35,375 bases of DNA from contig JAKLIV010000020.1 of the NCBI GenBank assembly GCA_022709405.1, positions 1-35,375 of the forward strand, in the 5' to 3' direction. Source of the stretch: Spirochaetota bacterium (lineage in GTDB: Bacteria; Spirochaetota; UBA4802; UBA5550). Positions 16,515 through 24,905 of this stretch are shown in pieces. Numbering within the stretch: the stretch's first letter is position 1; each line of letters starts with the position of its first letter. The translations under genes and the position numbers were made by a program. The notes under the pieces were generated by a model. That model worked only from the letters and a program-made list of their open reading frames with translations, did not search any database and had not been told where the DNA came from.

Positions 16515-17174
16515 ATGCCACAAAAGAAGAACAAAGCGCGGTCCCCCATCCAGAAGAGGGGCATCGAGACCCGTGAAAAGATAGTCAAGGCGGGGATGAC
16601 CCTTTTCGCAAAAAAGGGATTTCACCGGACCAACGCGCTTGAAATCGCGGCGAGGGCGGGACTGGCGACCGGGACCTTTTACAGCTATTTCAACAACAAG
16701 AAAGAGGTCCTGGTAGAAGTCATCCGGATGTTCTACAGGAATGCATCGCAGGAGGTGCTGAACGTATACGATCCCGTGGCGAGCGACGATCCGGCAGGGA
16801 ACTACGCCGAAGGAAGAAAGCTGGTCCATTCGATGATCCGGACCCTGGACTCCGCTCACAGGCTCGATCCCCATGTGCATCGCGAGATCCTTGCAATGAC
16901 CCTGATCGATCCCGACATCGCCCGCATCAACGCCGAAGAGGAGAAGAAGGTCGTCGCCTATATGACGGCCCTGCTCGGTAGATTCCGGGAGTTCATCCGC
17001 GTCGAGGACCTGGAGGCGGCTGCGGTTCTCCTGTACCGGACCGGGGAGGAGATCGTGCACCGGATCAGGGTCGTCGGTTCCGAAATCGACGGGCAGCGGC
17101 TGCTGGCGGAGCTCGAGGAGATGATGTGCAGGTATTTATTGAAAGATGAGACTCGGGCCGGTGAAGGCTCATGA
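16515..17174 (+). CDS. TetR/AcrR family transcriptional regulator
   Basis: A 219-residue repressor-type protein. The N-terminal DNA-binding domain has KIVKAGMTLFAKKGFHRT followed by the recognition helix-turn-helix ALEIAARAGLATGTFYSYF (about 41-59). The remainder is the helical ligand-binding and dimerisation domain, which is not conserved enough to name a ligand. I chose ATG 16515, with AGGAT 6 bases upstream, rather than the in-frame ATG at 16491. It overlaps trmO by 4 bases (ATGA) and is divergent from the hydrolase operon. Confidence 0.92.
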   Translation: MPQKKNKARSPIQKRGIETREKIVKAGMTLFAKKGFHRTNALEIAARAGLATGTFYSYFNNKKEVLVEVIRMFYRNASQEVLNVYDPVASDDPAGNYAEGRKLVHSMIRTLDSAHRLDPHVHREILAMTLIDPDIARINAEEEKKVVAYMTALLGRFREFIRVEDLEAAAVLLYRTGEEIVHRIRVVGSEIDGQRLLAELEEMMCRYLLKDETRAGEGS

Positions 17175-17653
17175 ACGAAATAATATATAAGCCCATCGGA
17201 ATCATCCGCACGCCGTTCAGGGACCGGGAAGGCATGCCCATCCAGGCCGCCGCGGCGGGGGGAGTGAAGGGGACAATCGAGCTTGACCCTGAAATGGTTC
17301 CGGGCCTCAGGGACCTCGCGGGCTTTTCCCATATCATGCTGCTGTACCATTTCCACCAGTCGCGGGGATATTCGCTCGAGGTTGTGCCGTTCATGGACAC
17401 CGAACTGCGCGGCGTTTTCGCGACCAGGGCCCCGAAGCGTCCCAACCAGATCGGCGTTTCGGTGGTCAGGCTCGCCGCTGTTCGGGGAAACATCCTCGAT
17501 ATCGAGGATGTCGACATGATCGACGGCACGCCGCTGCTGGACATCAAGCCGTACGTGCCCGGCATCGACGACCGGGAGGGCGTCCGGACCGGGTGGCTCG
17601 AAGGCAGGGAGGAGCTCATGCGGGCGAGGAAATCCGACGATAGATTCGGGTAA
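17171..17653 (+). CDS. trmO: tRNA (adenine(37)-N6)-methyltransferase TrmO/TsaA-like
   Basis: A SAM-dependent enzyme of the TsaA/YaeB/VirR family that N6-methylates t6A37 of threonine tRNAs. The 160-residue protein is a single beta-barrel domain, shorter than E. coli TrmO (235 residues) and like the minimal archaeal form. Diagnostic segments are IGIIRTPF (near the N-terminus), FSHIMLLYHFH, TRAPKRPNQIGVSVVRL and LLDIKPYVPGID. The ATG overlaps the tetR stop, so they are translationally coupled. That link to a regulator is unexpected for a tRNA enzyme. Short members may have other substrates. Confidence 0.88.
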   Translation: MNEIIYKPIGIIRTPFRDREGMPIQAAAAGGVKGTIELDPEMVPGLRDLAGFSHIMLLYHFHQSRGYSLEVVPFMDTELRGVFATRAPKRPNQIGVSVVRLAAVRGNILDIEDVDMIDGTPLLDIKPYVPGIDDREGVRTGWLEGREELMRARKSDDRFG

Positions 17654-17740
17654 TCCGGATGAAAACACCGGGGCCGAAAAACGCCAGGCCATGTTTTTTA
17701 AACGCATCTTTCACATCGTTCCCATCCGAAAAATGTATAC

Positions 17741-17766
17741 TTGACATTTCGCCGCCGTGGTATAAT
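17741..17766 (+). promoter_or_regulatory. candidate promoter of glycogen phosphorylase, short spacer
   Basis: TTGACA (17741-17746) and TATAAT (17761-17766) are both perfect but only 14 bases apart, against the usual 16-18. It lies 38 bases before the start codon. It may need an activator that twists the spacer, or only the -10 is used. Confidence 0.4.
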
Positions 17767-17803
17767 GATTTTTATTCTGCAATGATGTTATAAACGAGGC
17801 GCT

Positions 17804-20308
17804 ATGACAGGAAAACCATCAAAGAAACTGACACCCTCGACCAACGAGTTTCAGGGGATGGACGTCGATTCCCTGATGAAGTCGTTCGTGAACCATCTCG
17901 AGTACTCGCTGGCCAAGGACGAGTTCTCGGCAACCAGGCACGACTGCTATTCGAGCATCGCGCTCGCGACCCGCGACCGGCTCATCGAGCGATGGACCGA
18001 GACCCAGCAGGCCTACCACAGGACCAACGCCAAGAGGGTCTACTACCTGTCTCTGGAATATCTGATGGGGCGGACCCTGGGGAACAGCCTTATCAATCTG
18101 GGGATACGGGACAACGCCTTTGAGGCGATGAAGCAGCTCGGATACGACCTCGAGGACTTGCAGGAGAAGGAATGGGACGCGGGACTCGGGAACGGCGGCC
18201 TTGGCCGTCTTGCCTCATGTTTCATGGACTCGATGGCTACCCTCGAGCTTCCTGCCGCGGGATACGGGCTCAGGTACGAGTACGGTATATTTTTCCAGAG
18301 CATCCGGGACGGCTACCAGGTCGAGACGCCCGACAACTGGCTCAGGTACGGCAACGTGTGGGAGTTTCCCAGGCCCGAATACATTTACGCCGTGAATTTT
18401 TATGGGAGGGTCGAATCATACCAGGATGAAACGCCCAGGGAGCGGTTCAGGTGGGTCGATGCCCAGGAAATCATGGCCATGGCCTACGACACACCCATTC
18501 CGGGCTACAGGAATAACACCGTGAACAACCTGAGGCTCTGGTCCGCCAAATCGTCGAGGGAGTTCGACCTCGAGTATTTCAACAACGGCGACTATGTCTG
18601 GGCCATATCCGACCGCGCCCTTTCCGAGAACATCACCAGGATACTGTATCCTAACGACAACGTCATTGCGGGCAAGGAACTGCGGCTCAAGCAGGAGTAC
18701 TTCTTTATTTCTGCAACACTTCAGGACATCATCAGACGGTTCAGAAGGGTGAATAATTCGCTTGCGGATTTTCCCGACAAGGTTGCGATACAGCTGAACG
18801 ATACCCATCCCGCGCTTGCTATTCCCGAACTCATGAGGATTTTCATGGATATCGAGGGACTTGAATGGGAAGATGCCTGGGGGATTACGACAAGGACATT
18901 CGCCTATACCAACCATACGATTCTGCCTGAAGCCCTCGAGAAGTGGCCGGTCGAGCTGATTCAGTTTGTACTACCGCGACATATCCAGATCATCTTCGAG
19001 ATAAACCGCCGTTTCCTCGACCAGATGAACAAGCTGTATCCCGGAGACATACGCCTTCTCAGGGACCTGTCGATCATTGAGGAGGGCGAACACAAGATGG
19101 TGCGGATGGCGCACCTGGCCATCATCGGCAGCCACTCCGTCAATGGCGTGGCCGCACTGCACACCGAGATACTCAAGGAGCGCGTGTTCAGGGATTTCTA
19201 CCGTCTGTGGCCCGAAAAGTTCAGCAACAAGACAAACGGGATCACCCAGCGCCGCTGGCTCAGGCTGTGCAATCCGGGCCTTTCGGCGCTCATAACGAAG
19301 AAGATCGGCGAGGGATGGATCACCGATCTCTACGAGCTTAAAAAACTAATATCTTATGCCAATGATCCCGATTTCCAGAATGAGTGGATGGCGGTCAAGA
19401 AACATAACAAGGAGTTACTGGCTACCTATATCATGTCGCACAACGGTATAGCCGTCGATACCAATTCGTTATTCGACGTCCACATAAAAAGGATGCATCA
19501 GTACAAGCGTCAGCTTCTGAATCTCATGCACGTCATAACCATGTACAACAGGATCAGGGACGGGCAGGCAGGCTCAATGGTTCCCCGAACAGTCGTGTTT
19601 GCGGGGAAAGCGGCGCCCGGATACTATTTCGCCAAGCTTGTCATTAAGCTGATAAACTCCGTGGCCGCGACAATCAACAGGGATCCCGCCACCGCGGGCC
19701 TTCTCCGGGTGGTGTTTCTCAGGAACTACGCGGTGTCGAACGCCGAGAAGATCATTCCCGCTGCCGACCTTTCTGAGCAGATATCCACAGCCGGGACCGA
19801 GGCGTCGGGAACCGGGAACATGAAATTCGCCCTCAACGGCGCGCTCACCATCGGTACTCTCGACGGCGCGAATATCGAAATCATGGAGGAAGTCGGCGAG
19901 GACAACATATTCATCTTCGGGCTCGACGCTGCCGGCGTTGAAAAAATGAAAAATTCCGGATACAACCCGTATACCTACTGCAACAGCGATCCGGCCTTGA
20001 AGAGGGTGATCGACATGATCCGCGACGGATTCTTCTCGCCGGGCCAGCCGGGACTGTTCAGGGAGATTGCGGATTATCTGCTCGGGGGCGATCCCTATAT
20101 GCTCTGCGCGGATTACGCTTCATACGTCGAGTGCCAGACCGCGGTGAGCCGCGCCTTCACCGATAAAAAGAAATGGGCCGCGATGTCGATCCTGAACGCC
20201 GCCGGCATGGGAAAGTTCTCCGCGGACCGGACGATCTCGCAGTACGCGCGCGAGATATGGGGAGTGAAGCCCGTTCCCGTGACGATTTCGCATCCCGGGA
20301 GAAGATAG
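17804..20308 (+). CDS. glgP: glycogen/starch/alpha-glucan phosphorylase
   Basis: Phosphorolyses alpha-1,4-glucan to glucose 1-phosphate, in glycogen breakdown. The 834-residue protein has the family's full length. N-terminal landmarks are RVYYLSLEYLMGRTL and GNGGLGRLASCFMDS. The catalytic core includes QLNDTHPALAIPEL, KTNGITQRRWL and RMHQYKRQLLN. Pyridoxal phosphate is bound by Lys674 in EASGTGNMKFALNG, followed by GTLDGANIEI. GAGG lies just upstream of the ATG. No other glycogen gene is next to it, so it is a stand-alone unit. Family specificity (glycogen or maltodextrin) cannot be told from sequence alone. Confidence 0.97.
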   Translation: MTGKPSKKLTPSTNEFQGMDVDSLMKSFVNHLEYSLAKDEFSATRHDCYSSIALATRDRLIERWTETQQAYHRTNAKRVYYLSLEYLMGRTLGNSLINLGIRDNAFEAMKQLGYDLEDLQEKEWDAGLGNGGLGRLASCFMDSMATLELPAAGYGLRYEYGIFFQSIRDGYQVETPDNWLRYGNVWEFPRPEYIYAVNFYGRVESYQDETPRERFRWVDAQEIMAMAYDTPIPGYRNNTVNNLRLWSAKSSREFDLEYFNNGDYVWAISDRALSENITRILYPNDNVIAGKELRLKQEYFFISATLQDIIRRFRRVNNSLADFPDKVAIQLNDTHPALAIPELMRIFMDIEGLEWEDAWGITTRTFAYTNHTILPEALEKWPVELIQFVLPRHIQIIFEINRRFLDQMNKLYPGDIRLLRDLSIIEEGEHKMVRMAHLAIIGSHSVNGVAALHTEILKERVFRDFYRLWPEKFSNKTNGITQRRWLRLCNPGLSALITKKIGEGWITDLYELKKLISYANDPDFQNEWMAVKKHNKELLATYIMSHNGIAVDTNSLFDVHIKRMHQYKRQLLNLMHVITMYNRIRDGQAGSMVPRTVVFAGKAAPGYYFAKLVIKLINSVAATINRDPATAGLLRVVFLRNYAVSNAEKIIPAADLSEQISTAGTEASGTGNMKFALNGALTIGTLDGANIEIMEEVGEDNIFIFGLDAAGVEKMKNSGYNPYTYCNSDPALKRVIDMIRDGFFSPGQPGLFREIADYLLGGDPYMLCADYASYVECQTAVSRAFTDKKKWAAMSILNAAGMGKFSADRTISQYAREIWGVKPVPVTISHPGRR

Positions 20309-20551
20309 AAAAGGGTGAACCTGGTGAGGCCCGGTAAATGAACCCACAGTACGCGGTCATTTGCCGGCGCAGTGCCGCGGTCCGCTCGTTGAGTTTTTTG
20401 CGTGACGGCATTTTCGTATTCCCCTGCATCATGCGCACGATTTCTGGATCCACTCAATGATGGTTGAACCGCAGCAGGGAATACGAAATTGAGAAGCAGT
20501 CCTGTTTATCAGCAGAAAATTTTAAGGGATCGAAGACCGACGGAGGACCAC
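20309..20551. other. intergenic region, possible decayed reading frame
   Basis: The 243 bases between glgP and the next gene hold no confident gene. The minus strand from about 20430 down reads MQGNTKMPSRKKLNERTAA-like protein that then runs into the glgP 3' end in antisense. It has no family match that I recognise and no ribosome site I trust. Confidence 0.4.
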
Positions 20552-20998
20552 ATGAAAAGATCTGAACAGGCCGTTGATCTTTTAATCCGGGGGTTCAACT
20601 GCTCGCAGTCGGTATTTTCGGTCTTCGCGTCCGAGATGGGTTTCGACCGCGATGCGGCGCTCAGGATAGGCTGCGGTTTCGGCGGGGGCATGGGTCGCAT
20701 GCAGGACACCTGTGGCGCGGTCACCGGAGCGTATATGGTAATCGGACTGAAACACGGGAAAGACAAAGAAGGGGATGATCAAAAAAAAGAGAAAACCTAC
20801 GCGCTGGTCAACGAGTTCGCTGCTGAATTCAGAAAGAAATTCGGAACAACGGTCTGCAGGGAGCTTCTCCGGTGCGAGCTCAGCGGCGATGAGTGGAAAA
20901 CCCTGTATCTCTCCAGAAACCTTCACCGCGACGTATGCGCAAAATGCGTGAAGGAAGCGGTGGAAATACTGGAAGAGATCTTGAATTCTTCCCGATAA
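20552..20998 (+). CDS. C_GCAxxG_C_C family protein
   Basis: A 148-residue cytoplasmic protein of the C_GCAxxG_C_C (redox-active) family. It has NCSQSVFSVFA, then GCGFGGGMGRMQDTCGAVTG, which holds the paired cysteines and glycines, and then VCRELLRCEL and VCAKCVKEA near the C-terminus. The cysteines suggest metal or redox chemistry; the function is unknown. I chose ATG 20552, where GGAGG lies 7 bases upstream, instead of an in-frame ATG at 20489. The gene converges on the P-type ATPase gene. Confidence 0.88.
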   Translation: MKRSEQAVDLLIRGFNCSQSVFSVFASEMGFDRDAALRIGCGFGGGMGRMQDTCGAVTGAYMVIGLKHGKDKEGDDQKKEKTYALVNEFAAEFRKKFGTTVCRELLRCELSGDEWKTLYLSRNLHRDVCAKCVKEAVEILEEILNSSR

Positions 20999-21052
20999 TC
21001 CGCCCCTTTTTCGATGCCCCGGGCCCGGTATGAAAGACGCGGGGCTGCACCG

Positions 21053-23608
21053 TCATTTTTTGTCGAAAAGCCGCATCAGAAACGGGAGCTTGACGATCTC
21101 GTTGATGATTATGGCAGCCAGTCCGGTAAAGACGCACAACAGATACTGCCAGCCGTGGAGCGGCGCAAAGCCGAACAGGTCGTTCAACTGGGGAGTGAAC
21201 AGTGACGCAGCGAGGAACACGAGCGCTGCTGCGGTCACATACCAGAGCGCGCTGTTCGGGACGCCGAGCCTGACCACGATGCTTTGCCTCCATGACCTGT
21301 TCGAGAAGATCATCCCGATGTTCCCGAACACGAGATTGGTGAAGGCCAGGGCGCGCGCCTCGCGTTCGCCGAATCCAGATTTGAGCGACCATGCATAGAT
21401 GGCGGCCACCAGGGCGAGTATCCCCAGTCCCTGCACCAGGCCGATGAAGATCATCCTGGGCCCGAAAAGCGGCTCGGCAGCCGGCCTTGGTTTTCTGGTC
21501 ATGATGCCTTTCTCCTCGCGCTCCATTTCGAAAACGATCGAGCACGCCGGGTCGATGATGAGCTCGAGGAACACGATGTGCACCGGCATGAGCGCCAGCG
21601 GCCAGCCGAGAAACACCGGAAGAAGAGACATCCCGGCTATGGGCAGGTGGACCGAAAAAATGAAGGTCATCGCTTTCTGGAGATTGTCGAAGATCCTCCT
21701 GCCGACCCGGACCGCCTGTACGATCGAAGAGAAATCGTCGTCCAGAAGCACCAGCGCGGACGATTCGCGGGCCACATCGGTGCCTCTTCCGCCCATCGCG
21801 ATCCCGATATGGGCCGCCTTGAGCGCCGGGGCGTCGTTCACTCCGTCGCCGGTCATGGCCACGATCTCGCCGTTTTCCTTCAGCGCCTGGACGATCCTGA
21901 GCTTCTGCTCTGGAACTGCGCGCGCGAAAACCGACACGCCGCCGATCCGGTCTTTCAGCTCTTCATCGGTCATGGCGTCGAGTTCTGCGCCGGTGATCAA
22001 GCCTTCCCTGCAGTCGAGGCCGATTTTTTCTGCTATGTTTCGTGCGGTTCCGGGATAATCGCCGGTAATCATGATGATGCGGATGCCGGCGTCCTTGCAC
22101 AGGGCGACAGCCTCGGGCACGTTTTCCCTGACCGGGTCATGCAGGCCAAGGAGCCCGAGGAATTTGAAGGTGAAATCGTGCTGGATTTCGGGGAGCTCGA
22201 CTTTCTCGAATTCGGCCGCGGCGACGCCGATAACCCTGAGCCCGTCGTTCGCCAGTGAGTCGATTTCCCGTTTCAGGCTGTCCTGGTCGCAGTCCGGCAT
22301 GTGGCACAGGTCTGCGATCGCCTCCGGCGCTCCCTTGGCTGCGATTACATACCTGGTCCCGTTCCTGTGCTCCCATACCCTGCTCATCGCCAGCAGTTTT
22401 TCTGAAAGGGGATATTCCCTGACGAGGGTCCAGTCGTTATGGATATGTTCAGTGTTCGCCAGGGTCCTTGTCCCAAGCTCCTTCATCGCCTTTTCCATGG
22501 GATCGAAGGGGTCTGAGGGGCTTGCCAGTATCGCGTATTCAACGATCGGGTGAAGCTCCTCGGGCAGTTCGCGCTGGCGCCCGTCGACGTCATATCTGAC
22601 GCCCCGGGCGCACAGGCGGGCGACGGTCATGCGGTTGTGCGTGAGGGTGCCGGTCTTGTCGGTGCACAGGACCGTGGCTGCGCCGAGGGTTTCGATCGCC
22701 TGGGACCTGCGCGTGAGCACATTGCTGCGGGAGATGCGCCATGCCCCGAGCGCGAGAAAAACGGTCATGACGACCGGGAATTCCTCGGGCAGCGTGGCCA
22801 TGGCAAGGGACAGGCCGGCGAGGAATCCCTGTATCCAGTCTCCCCGCGTGAGGCCATAGACTACGACCACCATCGTGCACAGAACGGCTCCGGCGATCGC
22901 AAACGCCTTGACTATTCTGCCGGTCTGGACCTGGAGATTCGTGTCCTCGGTCACGAGCGTCTGCAGCGCCCTGCCGATCTTTCCCATTTCGGTCCGGGGG
23001 CCGGTCGCGGTCACCCGCACCACGCCCTGGCCGCCGACGATCATGCTGCCCGAATACACCGCCGGGGCGTCGTCGCCGCCCGGCCGACCCGCGCCCTCGG
23101 TCCCGTTCCACTTCCTTTTTCTCACAGGGACCGGTTCGCCGGTGAGAAGGGATTCGTCCGCGGTCAGGTTCACCGAGTGGAGCACTATCGCGTCAGCCGG
23201 GACACGGTCGCCCTCGGAGAGCAGCACGATATCGTCGCGCACCACGTCCCTGCCCGCTATGCGTTTCTGGATTCCGTCCCTTACCACGAGCGCGCGGGGG
23301 CTCGAAAGGTCCCTCAACGCATCGAGGGCGCGCTCGGTCTTGTTTTCCTGGTACAGCGTTATGCCGATGATGACAAAAACGAACCCGAGGAGCATGAGGG
23401 CCTCCCTGAAGTCGCCCAACAGCAGGTATAGGACGCCGCAGGCGATAAGGAGCAGGAACATAGGCTCTCTGATTATTTCGAAAAGTATGACAAAGACGCT
23501 TTTTTTCTTTGATTGCGGAAGCTCGTTGTAGCCCTCTTCGGCTATGCGGGACGCGGCGTCGGATTCGGACAGGCCGGAAAAAAATGCGGGATCGAACTGC
23601 TGGCTCAT
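21053..23608 (-). CDS. P-type cation-transporting ATPase (P2-like)
   Basis: An 851-residue ATP-driven cation pump with about ten membrane helices. The N-terminal cation ATPase domain is followed by the actuator with LTGEPVPV (155-162; TGES variant). The phosphorylation loop has DKTGT with Asp317. The nucleotide domain has KGAPEAI and the hinge has GDGVNDAPALK. The M4 ion-site motif is PEEFPVV (274-280), where Ca2+ pumps have PEGLPAV, and M6 carries LELIIDP. These place it in a bacterial subgroup whose ion is not settled; Ca2+ or Mn2+ is possible. AAGGAG lies 7 bases before the ATG. The leader carries candidate alternative hairpins. Confidence 0.94.
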   Translation of the reverse strand: MSQQFDPAFFSGLSESDAASRIAEEGYNELPQSKKKSVFVILFEIIREPMFLLLIACGVLYLLLGDFREALMLLGFVFVIIGITLYQENKTERALDALRDLSSPRALVVRDGIQKRIAGRDVVRDDIVLLSEGDRVPADAIVLHSVNLTADESLLTGEPVPVRKRKWNGTEGAGRPGGDDAPAVYSGSMIVGGQGVVRVTATGPRTEMGKIGRALQTLVTEDTNLQVQTGRIVKAFAIAGAVLCTMVVVVYGLTRGDWIQGFLAGLSLAMATLPEEFPVVMTVFLALGAWRISRSNVLTRRSQAIETLGAATVLCTDKTGTLTHNRMTVARLCARGVRYDVDGRQRELPEELHPIVEYAILASPSDPFDPMEKAMKELGTRTLANTEHIHNDWTLVREYPLSEKLLAMSRVWEHRNGTRYVIAAKGAPEAIADLCHMPDCDQDSLKREIDSLANDGLRVIGVAAAEFEKVELPEIQHDFTFKFLGLLGLHDPVRENVPEAVALCKDAGIRIIMITGDYPGTARNIAEKIGLDCREGLITGAELDAMTDEELKDRIGGVSVFARAVPEQKLRIVQALKENGEIVAMTGDGVNDAPALKAAHIGIAMGGRGTDVARESSALVLLDDDFSSIVQAVRVGRRIFDNLQKAMTFIFSVHLPIAGMSLLPVFLGWPLALMPVHIVFLELIIDPACSIVFEMEREEKGIMTRKPRPAAEPLFGPRMIFIGLVQGLGILALVAAIYAWSLKSGFGEREARALAFTNLVFGNIGMIFSNRSWRQSIVVRLGVPNSALWYVTAAALVFLAASLFTPQLNDLFGFAPLHGWQYLLCVFTGLAAIIINEIVKLPFLMRLFDKK

Positions 23609-23639
23609 AATTGTCTCCTTGGTGTAGTTGTAGGGGTTT

Positions 23640-23687
23640 TAACAAAAAAACCCTCCAGAACATCAAGTCCCGCAGGGTTCTCCCTGC
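23640..23687 (-). promoter_or_regulatory. attenuator-like leader of the P-type ATPase gene
   Basis: Read on the minus strand, GCAGGG-AGAA-CCCTGC (23687-23672) forms a perfect hairpin. The AACCCT part of its right arm (23679-23674) can instead pair with AGGGTT (23654-23649), which is followed by a T tract: a terminator-like fold. A third pairing, GGGTTTT with AAAACCC further downstream, would hide the T tract. The folds exclude one another, as in attenuators and riboswitches. I see no match to a named riboswitch consensus. Confidence 0.45.
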
Positions 23688-23762
23688 TGCCATCAAGGGC
23701 CCGTCCGCATTCCAGCCTGGAACCGACTGATCTTGTAAATCAAATATTATTTCATTGGAAAC

Positions 23763-23791
23763 AAAATACTTTTTCACATTTCATACGGCAA
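23763..23791 (-). promoter_or_regulatory. candidate promoter of the P-type ATPase
   Basis: On the minus strand TTGCCG (23791-23786), a 17-base spacer and TATTTT (23768-23763). This would give a leader of about 150 bases containing the alternative hairpins. Confidence 0.4.
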
Positions 23792-23880
23792 CAATTTTTT
23801 CTTCAGGAAGAGAGGGGGATTCTTTTGCCGATTTGATCTTGACGATGTCTGAAGAATAAGGTTCACCTCGACCTGTCCGG

Positions 23881-23890
23881 GTGTGCACAC
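23881..23890. promoter_or_regulatory. 10-bp palindrome, possible operator
   Basis: GTGTGCACAC is a perfect palindrome in the divergent region, 26 bases upstream of the -35 box of the histone-like gene. Confidence 0.25.
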
Positions 23891-23915
23891 AATGAGTGCA
23901 AAGAAGAAATTGCGC

Positions 23916-23943
23916 TTGAAAAAAATAACGGCGTGAATATAAT
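23916..23943 (+). promoter_or_regulatory. promoter of the histone-like gene
   Basis: TTGAAA (23916-23921), a 16-base spacer and TATAAT (23938-23943). Transcription would start near 23950, downstream of the ATG at 23933, which supports the GTG start at 23975. Confidence 0.6.
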
Positions 23944-23974
23944 CCTGATCAATCATCAGAAAGAGAGGTGTTCC

Positions 23975-24703
23975 GTGGCTGAAAACAAGATCGTGGTCAG
24001 GCTTGACCAGAAACTCATGCAGGACGGCAGTATCGATGCCTCCATCGAAAGGGACTACAAAAAAGTTCATGACATGCTCAACACGCATGTCCGCAAGACG
24101 GGCAAAATACTTACCGAGGAGACGTTCGAAAAGGGGAATCAGGCCCTGCGCACCTGGCTCATGCTTCTGTACAAAAAAGGGGCGACACAGGACAAGCTCA
24201 CCAGCTACCTGAGGTGCGGACTGGCCCATCTGTGCTTCGATTACATCGAGTCAACGTATAAAAGCATAGATATCGACGAGTTGATTACCAGGGCGCTGCT
24301 TTCGTTCAAGAACAGGGGATACCAGAATTCGTTTTTCAGGGTTTCACCGGCCGAGATGGCCCAGCTCGAGGCCCGCAAGAAGGCAGCCAGGAAAAAAGCG
24401 GTGAAGAAAAAGGCCGTTTCGAAGAAATCGACCCGGAAGGCAAAGGCCGTGAAAAAGAAAGCGGTGAAAAAGAAATCCGCTTCTCCGAAGAAACCTTTGA
24501 AGCCGAAACCGATAAAGAAGAAAGCCGTGAAGAAAAAAACCGCGAAAAAAACAGTCCGCAAGAAAGCCGCTGCAAAGAAAAAGAGCGCTGTGAAAAAACC
24601 GGCATCGAAAAAACCGGTGAAAAAGAAGCCCGTGAAAAAGAACAAATCCGCCGGAAAATCGAAGAAGGCCAGGAAAGGCATTTTCTCGAAGCTTTTCGGA
24701 TGA
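23975..24703 (+). CDS. histone H1-like Lys-rich protein with unrecognised N-terminal domain
   Basis: A 242-residue protein. Residues 1-125 are a mixed-charge, probably helical domain I do not recognise (start MAENKIVVRLDQKL; later LRTWLMLLYKKG and LCFDYIES). From about residue 130 the protein is Lys/Ala/Pro-rich with recurring KKAVKKK-type repeats and no acidic residues, like bacterial H1-like or AlgP-type tails. It ends GIFSKLFG. The tail should bind DNA or RNA non-specifically. I chose GTG 23975 because GAGAGGTG lies just upstream and the promoter overlaps the alternative ATG 23933. It is probably a monocistronic nucleoid protein, with a terminator downstream. Confidence 0.8.
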   Translation: MAENKIVVRLDQKLMQDGSIDASIERDYKKVHDMLNTHVRKTGKILTEETFEKGNQALRTWLMLLYKKGATQDKLTSYLRCGLAHLCFDYIESTYKSIDIDELITRALLSFKNRGYQNSFFRVSPAEMAQLEARKKAARKKAVKKKAVSKKSTRKAKAVKKKAVKKKSASPKKPLKPKPIKKKAVKKKTAKKTVRKKAAAKKKSAVKKPASKKPVKKKPVKKNKSAGKSKKARKGIFSKLFG

Positions 24704-24733
24704 CGCGTTCACTGAAGTTTCATTTTTTTTCCG

Positions 24734-24770
24734 AATCGGGATGTGTTTAATGAAGCATATCCCGATTTTC
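24734..24770 (+). terminator. terminator after the histone-like gene
   Basis: AATCGGGATGTG (24734-24745) and CATATCCCGATT (24756-24767) form a 12-bp stem with one G-T pair and a 10-base loop, then TT. A T tract also precedes the stem, so it may work in both directions. Confidence 0.6.
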
Positions 24771-24840
24771 AATTTACACCGTCGTTATTCCCTCTTCAGC
24801 AGCATAATCCCGCCAGACCGAATGTTTTTTCCCAGCTGAT

Positions 24841-24869
24841 TTGACTCAACATGTTGATTGATGTACAAT
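24841..24869 (+). promoter_or_regulatory. promoter of the hybrid histidine kinase gene
   Basis: TTGACT (24841-24846), a 17-base spacer and TACAAT (24864-24869), 36 bases before the ATG. The spacer holds the perfect palindrome CAACATGTTG (24847-24856), which could be a repressor site. Confidence 0.55.
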
Positions 24870-24905
24870 TGGATGTAATATCATTCCAGGAATGAAGCCG
24901 GGTAA

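Noticed and set aside
22550..23431. Open frame of 293 codons on the plus strand inside the P-type ATPase gene
   Set aside because: It is antisense to the conserved DKTGT and actuator regions and has the His/Gly/Arg-rich composition of a shadow frame in GC-rich DNA.
23641..23720. SRP RNA or known metal riboswitch in the P-type ATPase leader
   Set aside because: The conserved GGAAGCAGCC tetraloop region of SRP RNA is absent, and the yybP-ykoY and NiCo signatures as I know them are not present.
24241..24681. Phe-rich open frame on the minus strand
   Set aside because: It is the antisense of the Lys codons (AAA/AAG) of the histone-like tail, which read as TTT/CTT on the other strand.
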